Source: Pandoraea nosoerga (lineage in GTDB: Bacteria > Pseudomonadota > Gammaproteobacteria > Burkholderiales > Burkholderiaceae). Taken from it: a stretch of 64,000 nt of DNA. The first letter of the stretch is position 1; each line of letters begins with the position of its first letter. A program made the translations under genes and the position numbers. Positions 53,558-62,611 of this stretch are shown here, piece after piece. The DNA is taken from the NCBI RefSeq assembly GCF_902459585.1, contig NZ_CABPSC010000003.1:310001-374000 (forward strand), written 5' to 3'. The notes below the pieces were generated by a model. That model searched no databases and was not told the DNA's origin. It was given only the letters and a program-made list of their open reading frames with translations.

Positions 53558-53587
53558 CGTAATGCCTCCTGTTCGGGGGGCATTACG
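53558..53587. terminator. Strong hairpin after fur
   Basis: CGTAATGCCTCC pairs with GGGGGGCATTACG (one G-U) around a 5-base loop, 12 bases after the fur stop. A T-run (GTTTTT) stands before rather than after it on the plus strand, so it is not a textbook terminator, but it may protect the fur mRNA 3' end or stop transcription. Confidence 0.5.
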
Positions 53588-53720
53588 GACAATTCCCGCC
53601 CTGCTGACAACTTCCGGAACTCGAAGCGCCCTCACTCGTCTACAATGCTGTCCGCAAACTGGGTATGTTAGCGGGGGACGGCCGTCCTCGGCACGATTGT
53701 ATTGAGGCTCAACCCCTCCT

Positions 53721-54584
53721 ATGACTAGCGAAAAATCGCCTGACGCCGTACAGATGGATGCCTACGAAGTATCGTTGGCCGATATCCTCGCGTTTCTTCA
53801 AAGGCATCTGAAGATCATCATCTCGCTTGCCGTGCTCGGCGCGGTGCTTGGCGTAGCCATCACCTTCGCGCTCCAGAAACAGTGGGAAGGCAAAGTAACG
53901 TTGCAGGTCGGGCGCGCGGCGGGTTCACCGGTTGTGGGCCCTGACGGGCCGCTGATCGAATCGCTGCAACAGACGGTCGGTCGGATCCAGTTGAACGCTT
54001 TCCGGGATAAGGTCGCGGCCGAGGTGCTGCCCCCGTTGCGTGGCAATGTGGATGAATTGCGCAAGAGCGTTGTATGGAAGGCGCTCAAGGCCCGCACGGT
54101 CCAGGGAACGGCTTACTTCGAAATCACGGCGCGAGGAACGTCGCCGGAACAGGCGGAACAGGCACTGAACGCGGCATCGCATCTCAGCCAGGTCGAACAC
54201 GCCGCGATTCTCGAGCGCGCCCGCGCACTCCCCAAGCAGCAACTCAGTGTCATCGACGCCGCCATCGAAGCCAATACCCAGGCGCAGCAAGCGCTCAGCA
54301 AGGCATTGGCGAATTCCAAGAACTCGGACTCGGTGATGGCGTTGAGCGCACTGCAAAGCAGCCGGACGGAGCGCGCCTCCCTGAACGAAAGCCGCTTCCG
54401 CGCAGCCCAGATGCTGGCACCGGATCAGTCATACAACACGCGGATCATCAGCGACGTTCAGGTCGAGCAGACGCCCGCCTTCCCGCGCAAGTCGTTCTTT
54501 GGCGCCGGCGGGCTGATTCTCGGCGCCCTCCTGGGTGTTCTCGTCGGGTTTCGCCACACGCGTTCGGCGAACGCTCGACGCTAA
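53721..54584 (+). CDS. Wzz-type chain-length-determinant family protein (orphan)
   Basis: This 287-residue inner-membrane protein has two membrane helices, at about 30-53 and 262-283, flanking a periplasmic region with helical, Gln/Ala-rich stretches (about 150-215). YEVSLADILAFLQRHLKIIISLAVLGAVLG at the front fits the Wzz_N domain. Such proteins set the length of O-antigen or capsule chains, but no glycosyltransferase, flippase or polymerase is nearby, and the tyrosine-kinase domain of Wzc is lacking. Its partner locus must be elsewhere. The upstream ribosome site is weak. Confidence 0.82.
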   Translation: MTSEKSPDAVQMDAYEVSLADILAFLQRHLKIIISLAVLGAVLGVAITFALQKQWEGKVTLQVGRAAGSPVVGPDGPLIESLQQTVGRIQLNAFRDKVAAEVLPPLRGNVDELRKSVVWKALKARTVQGTAYFEITARGTSPEQAEQALNAASHLSQVEHAAILERARALPKQQLSVIDAAIEANTQAQQALSKALANSKNSDSVMALSALQSSRTERASLNESRFRAAQMLAPDQSYNTRIISDVQVEQTPAFPRKSFFGAGGLILGALLGVLVGFRHTRSANARR

Positions 54585-54618
54585 CCGGCAACGCTACGTT
54601 CGTCGCGGAAGACCAAAC

Positions 54619-54650
54619 AAAAAGCCGCTGTCTCACGACAGCGGCTTTTT
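54619..54650. terminator. Strong bidirectional intrinsic terminator
   Basis: GCCGCTGTC-TCAC-GACAGCGGC forms a 9-bp G/C-rich stem with an A-run before and TTTTT after, so it works on both strands. It lies between convergent genes, the Wzz-like gene (stop 54584) and gapA (stop 54682). Confidence 0.93.
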
Positions 54651-54681
54651 CGTTCCTGCGGCCTGGCGTCCGCCGTGGTGC

Positions 54682-55692
54682 TTACTTGGCCGACATCAGC
54701 GCGACGGTCGTGTCGAGCATGCGGTTCGAGAAGCCCCACTCGTTGTCATACCACGAGCTCACCTTCACCAGACGCCCCGACACCTTGGTCAGCGTGCCGT
54801 CGAAATTCGACGATGCCGGGTTGTGGTTGAAGTCGACCGACACCAGCGGCGCCGTGTTGTACGTCGCGATCGCCTTGAGCGGGCCCTCGGCAGCTTCCTT
54901 CAGGATCGCGTTGACTTCGTCCACCGTCGTGTCGCGCTTGGCGACGAACGACAGATCGACGATCGACACGTTGATCGTCGGAACGCGAATGGCGTAGCCG
55001 TCGAGCTTGCCGTTCAGTTCCGGCAGCACCAGACCGACCGCCGAAGCCGCGCCCGTCTTGGTCGGAATCATGCTCATCGTGGCCGAACGGGCGCGACGCA
55101 GATCTTCGTGATAGACGTCCGTCAGCACCTGGTCGTTCGTGTAGGCGTGAACGGTCGTCATCAGACCCGTTTCCAGGCCGATCTTCTCGTGCAGCGGCTT
55201 GACCAGCGGTGCCAGGCAGTTCGTGGTGCACGAGGCGTTCGAGATGACCGTGTCGGTCGACTTGAGCACGCCTTCGTTCACGCCGAACACGACCGTGGCG
55301 TCCACGTCCTTGCCGCCCGGCGCCGAGATGATCACCTTCTTGGCGCCGCCCTTCAGGTGAGCGCTGGCCTTTTCCTTCGACGTGAAGAAGCCCGTGCACT
55401 CGAGCACGACGTCCACGCCCAGTTCGCCCCACGGCAGTTCGGCCGGGTTGCGGTTGGCCAGCACGCGAATCTTGTCGCCGTTGACGATCATGTAATCGCC
55501 GTCGACCGACACCGTGCCCGGGAACTTGCCGTGCGCCGTGTCGTATTGCGTCAGGTGAGCGTTCGTCTGCGCATTGCCGAGGTCGTTGATGGCGACGATT
55601 TCGATGTCGTGCTTCTTGCCACCTTCGTAGTGGGCACGCAGAACGTTGCGGCCGATACGGCCATAGCCGTTGATAGCGACGCGAATGGTCAT
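54682..55692 (-). CDS. gapA: Glyceraldehyde-3-phosphate dehydrogenase
   Basis: GapA catalyses the NAD-linked glycolytic oxidation of glyceraldehyde-3-phosphate. It has 336 residues, starting [18 protein letters not shown]. The catalytic Cys is in [13 protein letters not shown], and [16 protein letters not shown] closes the substrate site. The ATG at 55692 is chosen for family alignment. It is 28 bases after tkt, so the two form a Calvin/pentose-type carbon operon (tkt-gap) as is common in Burkholderiales. Confidence 0.98.
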   Translation of the reverse strand: MTIRVAINGYGRIGRNVLRAHYEGGKKHDIEIVAINDLGNAQTNAHLTQYDTAHGKFPGTVSVDGDYMIVNGDKIRVLANRNPAELPWGELGVDVVLECTGFFTSKEKASAHLKGGAKKVIISAPGGKDVDATVVFGVNEGVLKSTDTVISNASCTTNCLAPLVKPLHEKIGLETGLMTTVHAYTNDQVLTDVYHEDLRRARSATMSMIPTKTGAASAVGLVLPELNGKLDGYAIRVPTINVSIVDLSFVAKRDTTVDEVNAILKEAAEGPLKAIATYNTAPLVSVDFNHNPASSNFDGTLTKVSGRLVKVSSWYDNEWGFSNRMLDTTVALMSAK

Positions 55693-55720
55693 GGGGGTTT
55701 CTCCGTAAGGTCTAACGAAA

Positions 55721-57733
55721 TCAGCCAAGCACGGACTTGACCGTCGCGACCACGTGGTCGACGGTGAAGCCGAAGTGTTTGAACAGCACGCCGGCCGGAG
55801 CCGACTCGCCGAAGGTATCGATGCCGACCACGCCGCCCTCCAGGCCGACGTACTTGTGCCAGAACGCCGTCACACCGGCCTCGATCGCAACTCGCGGCAC
55901 GCCGCGCGGCAGCACGCTCTCGCGATAGGCCTTGTCCTGGCGATCGAACACGTTGGTCGACGGCATGGACACGACACGCGCGGCAATGCCCTCGGCTGCG
56001 AGCGCCTGCGCGCCCTTGAGGGCCAGATCGATTTCGGAGCCGGTCGCAATCAGCACGATCTGCGGATTCGCAACGTCGCGCAGCACGTAACCACCGCGGC
56101 GAATGTCGGCGATCTGCGCCTCGTCGCGCGAGACGAACGGCAGGTTCTGACGGCTCAACACGAGGCTCGACGGACCGTCGTGACGCTCGAGCGCCGCAAC
56201 CCAGGCCGCCGCCGTCTCCGTCGTATCGCACGGACGCCACACATCCATCTGCGGGATCAGACGCAGGCTCGACACATGCTCGACCGACTGGTGCGTCGGA
56301 CCGTCTTCGCCCAGGCCGATCGAGTCGTGCGTGAATACGAAGATGGAGCGCAGCTTCATCAGCGCCGCCATGCGCAGTGCGTTACGGCTGTAGTCGGAGA
56401 ACGTCAGGAACGTGCCGCCGAACGGGATGTAGCCGCCATGCAGCGCGATGCCGTTCATGACGGCGCTCATGCCGAACTCGCGCACGCCGTAGTTGATGTG
56501 GTTGCCGAACTGCACGCCCTCGGCGTTCGCGCGCACCGCCTTGCTGGCCTTCCAGTTCGTGAGGTTCGAGCCGGTCAGGTCGGCCGAACCGCCGAGGAAC
56601 TCGGGCAGCACGGCAGCAAGACCCTCGATGGCCAGTTGCGACGCCTTGCGCGTGGCCACCGTCTCGGCCTTCTCGTGGGTCTTGGCGATCAGCGCCGCCG
56701 CCGCCGTTTTGAAGTTGCCGGGCAGCTCGCCCTTCATGCGGCGCTCGAACTCGGCCGCTTCGGCCGGGAACTGGCTGCGGTACGCGGCGAAACGCTCGCT
56801 CCACGCGGCCTCAGCCTGCTGGCCCGCTGCCTTCGCATCCCACGCGGCATACGCCTCGGCCGGCACCTCGAACGGCGGCAGGTTCCAGCCCAGCGCGGCG
56901 CGCGTCGCGGCAATTTCCTCGGCGCCGAGCGGCGCGCCGTGCACGTCGTGGCCGCCCTGCTTGTTCGGCGCCCCCTTGCCGATCAGCGTCTTGCAGCAGA
57001 TCAGCGTCGGGCGGTCGGACGTCTTGGCCTTCGCGATCGCCGCGTCGACGGCGTCGACGTCATGGCCGTCAACGCCGCGGATCACGTTCCAACCGTAGGC
57101 TTCGAAGCGCTTCGGCGTGTCGTCGGCGAACCAGTGCTCCACGTCACCGTCGATCGAGATGCCGTTGTCGTCGTACAGCGCGATGAGCTTGTTCAGACGC
57201 AGCGTGCCCGCGAGCGAGCAGGCCTCGTGCGAGATGCCTTCCATCAGGCAGCCATCGCCCAGAAACACATACGTGTAGTGATCGACGATGTCGTTGCCGG
57301 GACGGTTGAATTCCTTGGCAAGCAATGCTTCGGCGAGCGCGAAGCCCACGGCGTTGGTGATGCCCTGGCCCAACGGGCCCGTGGTCGTCTCGACGCCCGG
57401 CGTGATACCCACTTCGGGGTGCCCCGGCGTCTTGCTGTGCAATTGGCGGAAGTGCTTGAGTTCTTCGATCGGCAGATCGTAGCCCGTCAGATGCAGCAGC
57501 GAGTAGATGAGCATCGAGCCGTGACCGTTCGAGAGCACGAAGCGATCACGATCGTACCAGTGCGGATTGACGGGGTTGTGCTTGAGGTGACGGCCCCAGA
57601 GCGCGACCGCGATATCGGCCATGCCCATCGGCGCACCAGGGTGGCCGGAGTTGGCCTGTTGGACCGCGTCCATGGAGAGGACGCGAATGGCGGAGGCCAT
57701 CAGCGCAGCCGTTGCAGGAGAGGAGTTCGTCAT
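55721..57733 (-). CDS. tktA: Transketolase
   Basis: Transketolase moves two-carbon units in the pentose phosphate pathway using thiamine diphosphate. It has 670 residues from the ATG at 57733. [18 protein letters not shown] near the start, [20 protein letters not shown] in the ThDP fold, and [19 protein letters not shown] in the pyrimidine domain are conserved. It starts next to the divergent spermidine-synthase-like gene, with about 200 bases of shared promoter. Confidence 0.98.
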   Translation of the reverse strand: MTNSSPATAALMASAIRVLSMDAVQQANSGHPGAPMGMADIAVALWGRHLKHNPVNPHWYDRDRFVLSNGHGSMLIYSLLHLTGYDLPIEELKHFRQLHSKTPGHPEVGITPGVETTTGPLGQGITNAVGFALAEALLAKEFNRPGNDIVDHYTYVFLGDGCLMEGISHEACSLAGTLRLNKLIALYDDNGISIDGDVEHWFADDTPKRFEAYGWNVIRGVDGHDVDAVDAAIAKAKTSDRPTLICCKTLIGKGAPNKQGGHDVHGAPLGAEEIAATRAALGWNLPPFEVPAEAYAAWDAKAAGQQAEAAWSERFAAYRSQFPAEAAEFERRMKGELPGNFKTAAAALIAKTHEKAETVATRKASQLAIEGLAAVLPEFLGGSADLTGSNLTNWKASKAVRANAEGVQFGNHINYGVREFGMSAVMNGIALHGGYIPFGGTFLTFSDYSRNALRMAALMKLRSIFVFTHDSIGLGEDGPTHQSVEHVSSLRLIPQMDVWRPCDTTETAAAWVAALERHDGPSSLVLSRQNLPFVSRDEAQIADIRRGGYVLRDVANPQIVLIATGSEIDLALKGAQALAAEGIAARVVSMPSTNVFDRQDKAYRESVLPRGVPRVAIEAGVTAFWHKYVGLEGGVVGIDTFGESAPAGVLFKHFGFTVDHVVATVKSVLG

Positions 57734-57930
57734 GGTGACCAGCCGGAAGAGCGGGCGTGCCCCGTTGCCGCGAGCTGCCGCGCGAAATTCAAATGCAGGA
57801 AAAGACCAAGATTTTACCAGATGCGGCACTCGCCCGTGTCGATTGCGCCGAACTTCCCCAACCGGCGAGAACGTGGAATCATGCGAAGAAGTGGCTCGTT
57901 CGCCACAAATTAGAGGAAGTTGCCTTGCCG

Positions 57931-58908
57931 ATGCCGACCAAACGCGACGTCACTCCCGAAGATTGCGGCACCTCCCCATCGGGCGGGGTGCAGCCTTTGA
58001 GCGCCCCGCTCGGACCTTGGGCCAGCTATGCGTTCGCCGGACGCACGGTCTTCGCCACGACGACGCCTCATCAGCGCATCGAAGTCGTCGATCTCCCGGC
58101 GCTCGGCCCGCTCGGGCGCGCCTATCGGCTCGACGGCCGCTTCATGGCGTCGCTCGCCGACGCCCACATCTGCCACGAACTCATGGTGCATCCGCTGCTG
58201 CTCGCACACGGCGCGGTGCAACGCGTGCTGATCCTGGGCGGCGGCGACGGCGGCTCGGCCCGCGAGGCGCTGCGTCACCCCGGCGTGCGCGAAGTCGTGG
58301 TCGCCGAGCTCGATGCGCAAGTCCCCGCCACGATCCTGCAATACCTGCCGGCCATGGCCGACGGGGCGTTCGACGATCCGCGCACCACGCTCGTGATCGG
58401 CGACGCGCGCGATCTGGTCGACGCAGCGCTTTGCCGCAAAGAGCGCTTCGACGCCGTCGTCTTCGACCTCACGGAGGCCGACGGCAACGCCGCCGCGCTG
58501 CACGAGGCGCCGTTCTTCGCCAGGATTCGCCAACTGCTCGGGCCGGGTGGTGGCGTTGCGCTGCAACTGGGCTCGCCGTGGTTCCAGCGCGATCAGGTGC
58601 GGCGCGTACTCGGCGCGCTTCGCGGCGTGTTTCGGCATGTCCGCCCGGCCACCGCCTACGTGCCGCTCTACGGCACGCAATGGGCGCTGGCATACGCGAG
58701 CGACGCCTTCGACGTGCGCACTGCCCTCCACGCCGCCCCCCACACCGCCCCGTCCGCGCCCGGGCCGGTCGCGCGCGAGTCACACCATCTACGCTACTTA
58801 CGCCACTACGCCCCTCACCGGCACGCCGCGCTGTTCGACATCGCGCCCGAACTGGCCGACATTCTCGGCGAAGCGCGCACGGGGAACGCGCCGGAGACCA
58901 CACGATGA
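57931..58908 (+). CDS. Spermidine-synthase-like (polyamine aminopropyltransferase family) protein
   Basis: This 325-residue SAM-binding protein has the motif [19 protein letters not shown] and acidic end [10 protein letters not shown] typical of SpeE relatives. The active site is altered: the usual Q-T-x-E-x-D-E-x-x-Y-H-E stretch reads [17 protein letters not shown], losing the Gln and Tyr, and the DxTD motif is DLTE. It may use a different acceptor or be a divergent SpeE2-type enzyme. Start is unsure: TTG at 57925 has the best GAGG spacing, ATG 57931 follows, and ATG 57793 would overlap the tkt promoter. It is not part of an operon with speD. Confidence 0.8.
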   Translation: MPTKRDVTPEDCGTSPSGGVQPLSAPLGPWASYAFAGRTVFATTTPHQRIEVVDLPALGPLGRAYRLDGRFMASLADAHICHELMVHPLLLAHGAVQRVLILGGGDGGSAREALRHPGVREVVVAELDAQVPATILQYLPAMADGAFDDPRTTLVIGDARDLVDAALCRKERFDAVVFDLTEADGNAAALHEAPFFARIRQLLGPGGGVALQLGSPWFQRDQVRRVLGALRGVFRHVRPATAYVPLYGTQWALAYASDAFDVRTALHAAPHTAPSAPGPVARESHHLRYLRHYAPHRHAALFDIAPELADILGEARTGNAPETTR

Positions 58909-59060
58909 GGCACGATGACACGTGGCGGATGAAGCGTTCACGCGTTCCTTGTATATTGAGGACAAGTCATGACCGTCGGCCTGCGAACGTCCGCCCGCCG
59001 CAGGACGTTGAGAGCCGCCCGACCGGCTCGCCGGGCTGACGGACCCACCGGAGCCGAGCC

Positions 59061-59480
59061 ATGTCCGATCCCCGCCCCTCCCATGTGCCGTGGTTGACAC
59101 CGTACCTGACCGTGCGCGACGCCAAAGCGGCGGCAGCGTTCTACGAACAGGCCTTCGGCTTCACCGTCCACGACATGGTGGACGACGACGGTGCCGTCAT
59201 GCACGTCGAAATGTATTATCAAGGCCAGTTGATCCTCATGTTTGCTCCCGAGGGAGCGTTCGGCAGTACGGCACGCTCGCCGCGCTCCTCCGGCGTGGAA
59301 GCCCCCCAGAGCTTTTACGTCTACACGGAGGATGTCGACGCGCTCTACGCGCGCGCGACGGCAGCCGGTGCAAAAGGCGTCATGCCGCCAAGCGATCAAT
59401 TCTGGGGAGACCGGTTCTGTCAGTTGGAAGACATTGACGGCTATCGGTGGGGCTTTGCACGCCCGACGACCTCGCGGTAG
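59061..59480 (+). CDS. VOC family protein, PhnB/YkgJ-type glyoxalase relative
   Basis: This 139-residue VOC-fold protein begins WLTPYLTVRDAKAAAAFYEQAFGFTV and ends with WGDRFCQLEDIDGYRWGFA. These features match the PhnB-like group rather than lactoylglutathione lyase. Its sequence differs strongly from the VOC protein at 5188 and from GloA. Function is unknown; resistance or detoxification roles are common in this superfamily. It is followed by rsmE after 131 bases. Confidence 0.85.
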   Translation: MSDPRPSHVPWLTPYLTVRDAKAAAAFYEQAFGFTVHDMVDDDGAVMHVEMYYQGQLILMFAPEGAFGSTARSPRSSGVEAPQSFYVYTEDVDALYARATAAGAKGVMPPSDQFWGDRFCQLEDIDGYRWGFARPTTSR

Positions 59481-59611
59481 CGGACCGACGCCCGCGCGCT
59501 TTCGAACGCCCGCGAGCGCGTGAGCGGCGCATCTCGCGCGGCGCGCTGCGGTATGCTTCTGTTCCCGGCACCGACCCGGTTACTGTTTTCGCTCAGCGTT
59601 CCCAAGCTTCC

Positions 59612-60349
59612 ATGCCACGTTTTTTCATCGACGCGCCGCTGCACGCGGGCGCGCTACTCGATCTTCCCGAAGCCGTCGTCCGGCACATACAGGTCCTGCG
59701 CCTGAAAGCGGGCGACACGCTCACGCTCTTCAACGGCGCGGGCGGGGAGTTTCCCGCCGTGCTCGTGAGCCTGGACAAACGCCACGCCGCGGCGCAGCTT
59801 GGCGAGCATGATCCGCGCGAGGCGGAAACGCCTTATCGGATCACGCTGGCGCAGGCAATCGCAGGCGGCGACAAGATGGACTGGCTCATCGAGAAGGCGA
59901 TCGAACTGGGTGTCGCCGACATTCAACCGCTTGCCACGGAGCGGTCGGTCATCCGGCTCGAAGGCGAGAGAGCGGCGAAACGCGTGGCCCATTGGCAGGC
60001 GTTGGCACAGGCCGCGTGCGAACAATGCGGCCGAAATCGTGTCCCGCGCATCCTGCCGATCCGCCCCATCGCCACCTGGTTGCGCGACCGGGATGCGATT
60101 ACGAGTTACGCATGGCGTGTGCTATTGTCACCTAGAGCAGACGGCGGCTTCGATACGCTGCCGCCGCAAGCGCCGTCGCAGCCGGGCGTTCTGCTCTTCG
60201 GCCCGGAGGGCGGGCTGGCGCCTCAGGAAGAGGCCTTCGCTCGGGAGGCCGGGTTTACGGCCATCCGTCTGGGCGAGCGTATCTTGCGGACGGAAACGGC
60301 CGGCATGGCGGTACTCGCTGCATTGGCCGCGCGCTGGGGTGGTTGGTAA
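59612..60349 (+). CDS. rsmE: 16S rRNA (uracil(1498)-N(3))-methyltransferase RsmE
   Basis: RsmE methylates U1498 in 16S rRNA. It has 245 residues: a PUA-like N-terminal domain (about 1-70, HIQVLRLKAGDTLTLFNG) and a SPOUT knot domain with LLFGPEGGLAPQEE and LGERILRTETAGMAVLA, the knotted SAM site. The ATG at 59612 starts MPRFFID, the usual beginning. Confidence 0.96.
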   Translation: MPRFFIDAPLHAGALLDLPEAVVRHIQVLRLKAGDTLTLFNGAGGEFPAVLVSLDKRHAAAQLGEHDPREAETPYRITLAQAIAGGDKMDWLIEKAIELGVADIQPLATERSVIRLEGERAAKRVAHWQALAQAACEQCGRNRVPRILPIRPIATWLRDRDAITSYAWRVLLSPRADGGFDTLPPQAPSQPGVLLFGPEGGLAPQEEAFAREAGFTAIRLGERILRTETAGMAVLAALAARWGGW

Positions 60350-60399
60350 GCACGGATGATTCAAGAAAACGGCTTCACAAGCCTAAAGGAGTAATCGTC

Positions 60400-61038
60400 A
60401 TGGGTATCCTCGATTCCATTCTCGGCGGCGCCGTCGGCAACCCGGCAGGCGAGAACAGCGGCGGTGGCAATACGAAAATGTTGCTGCTGATGGGCTTGCT
60501 GGCGATGATCGCCAGCCGTTCGGGCAGCCCTCAGGGGCAGGACGGCGAAGGTGGCGGACTGCTCGGCTCGTTGGGCGGCGCACTCGGCGCAATGCTGGGT
60601 GGCGGCGCGGCTGGCGGTGGCGCCGGCGGCCTCGGCAGCCTTCTGGGCGGCTTGCTCGGCGGCGCGCAGACCCCGCAGGCGGGTGCGGGCGCGCCGGCGA
60701 CCTCGCCCGGCGACTTGATCGGCGCCCTCGGTGGTCTTGGCGGCCTGACGCAAGTGCTGGAGAGCGGGGGCTTGGGAGACGCGGTCCGCTCCTGGGTCGG
60801 TACGGGCGCGAATCAGGCGGTCTCGGCCGATCAGGTGGCGCAGGCGCTGGGCCCGGGCGGCCAATTGCAGCAACTGGCGAACACGGCCGGCGTCAGTCAG
60901 GAAGAGGCTGCGCAGCAGTTGTCGTCGCTCCTGCCGGAAGTCGTCAACCACCTCACACCGAATGGTGACATGCCGCAGGGACAGTTCGATCTCGCGAGCC
61001 TCGCTCAGCACTTCCTCGGCGGACGGCCCAGCGCATAA
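60400..61038 (+). CDS. YidB-like DUF937 family protein
   Basis: This 212-residue protein is very rich in Gly, Ala and Leu. MGILDSILGGAVG begins it, and the C-terminal part (about 95-205) has the DUF937 pattern with LGDAVRSWVGTGANQAVSADQVAQALG and QEEAAQQLSSLLPEVVNHLTPNG. AAAGGAG stands nine bases before the ATG at 60400. YidB-like proteins are of unknown function. A strong terminator follows. Confidence 0.9.
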   Translation: MGILDSILGGAVGNPAGENSGGGNTKMLLLMGLLAMIASRSGSPQGQDGEGGGLLGSLGGALGAMLGGGAAGGGAGGLGSLLGGLLGGAQTPQAGAGAPATSPGDLIGALGGLGGLTQVLESGGLGDAVRSWVGTGANQAVSADQVAQALGPGGQLQQLANTAGVSQEEAAQQLSSLLPEVVNHLTPNGDMPQGQFDLASLAQHFLGGRPSA

Positions 61039-61064
61039 GTCCGTCCACCCCGGCCCTGAAACGG

Positions 61065-61091
61065 AAAAAGGTCCGCTTGGCGGACCTTTTT
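61065..61091 (+). terminator. Intrinsic terminator after the YidB-like gene
   Basis: AAAAA-GGTCCGC-TTG-GCGGACC-TTTTT: a 7-bp perfect stem with flanking A- and T-runs, 27 bases after the stop. It also could act on minus-strand transcripts leaving the barstar gene. Confidence 0.93.
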
Positions 61092-61327
61092 CTTGGTAAC
61101 GGAATGCCGAGCCAAGCCCCGCAGCGGATAAGTCGAAGTGGACGGCCCGAAGTGAACGGACTGATTGGGACGGACCGAAGGGGCGCGCACCCAAGTGAGC
61201 GCGGCGAATGCGCCGAATGCCACCAATGCGACCAATGCGGCGTCCGCGGCCTTCTCCCGCCAACCACTGTCAAACTACGTCGATCAAAGGCGAAAGGGCG
61301 CCGGGTGTCGTGCGCCCATACCTCGCC

Positions 61328-61876
61328 TTACGCGAATGAATAAAAGACGCGGAACGAGACGCGGCGCTCAGCCCAGAATTCCGCAGCGTCGCGAAACACA
61401 TCCAACAGTGTCTCGCGGCCATCCTTGTCGAACTTCGTCACCACGGGCAATCCCTCGAGCACCACGACGAAGCCCGGCTGAGGGCCGCAGTGACTGACCA
61501 GATCGGTCAGGCAGTCGTGCAATGCATCGTAGTTCTTCCCGAAATGCTTGGGGAAAAGGAACGATGTCGCGATCGTCTCCAGCACCTCGGCCTTGCTCTG
61601 CGCCTGCGAACAATTGGCGTACAGGAAATGCTGCCCGAGTCGCTCGGCCTCTGCGGCCAACTCCGGCACGCGGAATGCGCGGATCGACTGCACGATATTC
61701 GGCCTGACGGTCTTGAAAAGACTCATATCTCCCTCTTCCGATAGGGCATGGCGGCGGCCAGCCCGCGCTACAGCATGCAGGCCCAGCACCTGCTTGAACA
61801 AGTTGCCCTCGCCCGCACCGAATGGATCTGCCATAAGATCTTTCCCGCGTTCCTGTGCGAAAACCGGCTCACTCAT
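61328..61876 (-). CDS. Barstar-family ribonuclease inhibitor
   Basis: This is the intracellular inhibitor for the secreted RNase encoded just upstream. From the ATG at 61876 it has 182 residues. The barstar fold is in the C-terminal 110 residues, with FPKHFGKNYDALHDCLTDL, the canonical barstar motif that contains the key Asp pairing with the RNase. The N-terminal 50 residues (DPFGAGEGNLFKQVLGL) are not barstar. An internal ATG at 61726 with GAGGGAG upstream would give a 132-residue barstar only, so two isoforms or a misjudged start are possible. The gap to the RNase stop is 7 bases. Confidence 0.85.
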   Translation of the reverse strand: MSEPVFAQERGKDLMADPFGAGEGNLFKQVLGLHAVARAGRRHALSEEGDMSLFKTVRPNIVQSIRAFRVPELAAEAERLGQHFLYANCSQAQSKAEVLETIATSFLFPKHFGKNYDALHDCLTDLVSHCGPQPGFVVVLEGLPVVTKFDKDGRETLLDVFRDAAEFWAERRVSFRVFYSFA

Positions 61877-61883
61877 ACTGCTG

Positions 61884-62285
61884 TCATTCCCTTATGCGTC
61901 TAAAGCTGTTGTAGTGATCTTGGGTGTAGTAACACGGATCGACCACGCGTTGATCGCCGCCACAGACGATGCGCCTGGCGCCCCTGTTGCGGGCACCGGG
62001 AGTCGGCACCGTGTATTCATGGTAATAGCCGCGCGGCATTTTGGGCAGGCGCTTTTCGTAGTTCCCGAACACGATGCCATCCTTGGCATACGGGAACGGC
62101 CCGCCCTGGGCAATCAGCGTCAGCGTCCGCTGCGCTTCGCGGGGCAATTCGGCAACGGCAACCGTTGCCGTTGAATCTGCGACGAACGGCGCAGTTTCGC
62201 GCGCCATGACATTGCCCGCCAGAATGACACCGCTCGCCGCCGTCAGTGCCACGATGCCCCGGTGAAGCCAACGTGCCATGGTCAT
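61884..62285 (-). CDS. Secreted guanyl-specific ribonuclease (barnase/RNase N1-T1 family)
   Basis: This 133-residue RNase has a Sec signal peptide (about 1-28, ending ARE or AMA-like VMARE). The catalytic residues are visible: Glu in YHEYTVPTPGARNRG, Arg in GARRIVCGG and His in YYTQDHYNSFRRI. It cleaves RNA after G. Four or fewer residues separate its stop from the inhibitor gene, so RNase and barstar are made together, protecting the cytosol. AGGCAGG precedes the ATG at 62285. Biological role may be scavenging or competition; this is unproven. Confidence 0.9.
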   Translation of the reverse strand: MTMARWLHRGIVALTAASGVILAGNVMARETAPFVADSTATVAVAELPREAQRTLTLIAQGGPFPYAKDGIVFGNYEKRLPKMPRGYYHEYTVPTPGARNRGARRIVCGGDQRVVDPCYYTQDHYNSFRRIRE

Positions 62286-62611
62286 AGCTAGCCTGCCTGC
62301 CCGGCGATCTTGCGCTGCGGGCCCGTTCTGGTGGGTGAAGCCGTAAGGTTATCGCTATTGCTCGAGAGAATCAATGTCGGCTTACATTTTGCAACCAAAC
62401 CACTCGGCAAATCCCTGGAAACACAAGGTTTTTATCAAAAGTAAGCACCCACATTGGCATATACGGCGCCAAAATGCGCGTGGCCGGAACGACAAAACGC
62501 CGCCCATGCCAGGCGGCGTTTTGTCGTAACGCGCGGCCGCAATGTTTTGCCGCAGTGTCATGCCATGAACGGGCACAGAATGGCGGCGAACCGCCGCTGG
62601 AGGCTACCCGC
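62286..62611. other. 326-bp gene-free region between malic enzyme and RNase genes
   Basis: No gene is seen. The stretch is A/T-richer, consistent with the RNase promoter, and ends on the right with the malic enzyme terminator. Short reading frames here have no support. Confidence 0.5.
62489..62527. terminator. Strong bidirectional terminator after the malic enzyme gene
   Basis: ACGACAAAACGCCGCC and GGCGGCGTTTTGTCGT form a perfect 16-bp stem around a 7-base loop. On the minus strand it lies 85 bases after the malic enzyme stop at 62612. AT-tracts inside the stem act as the U-run, as in many intrinsic terminators. Confidence 0.85.
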
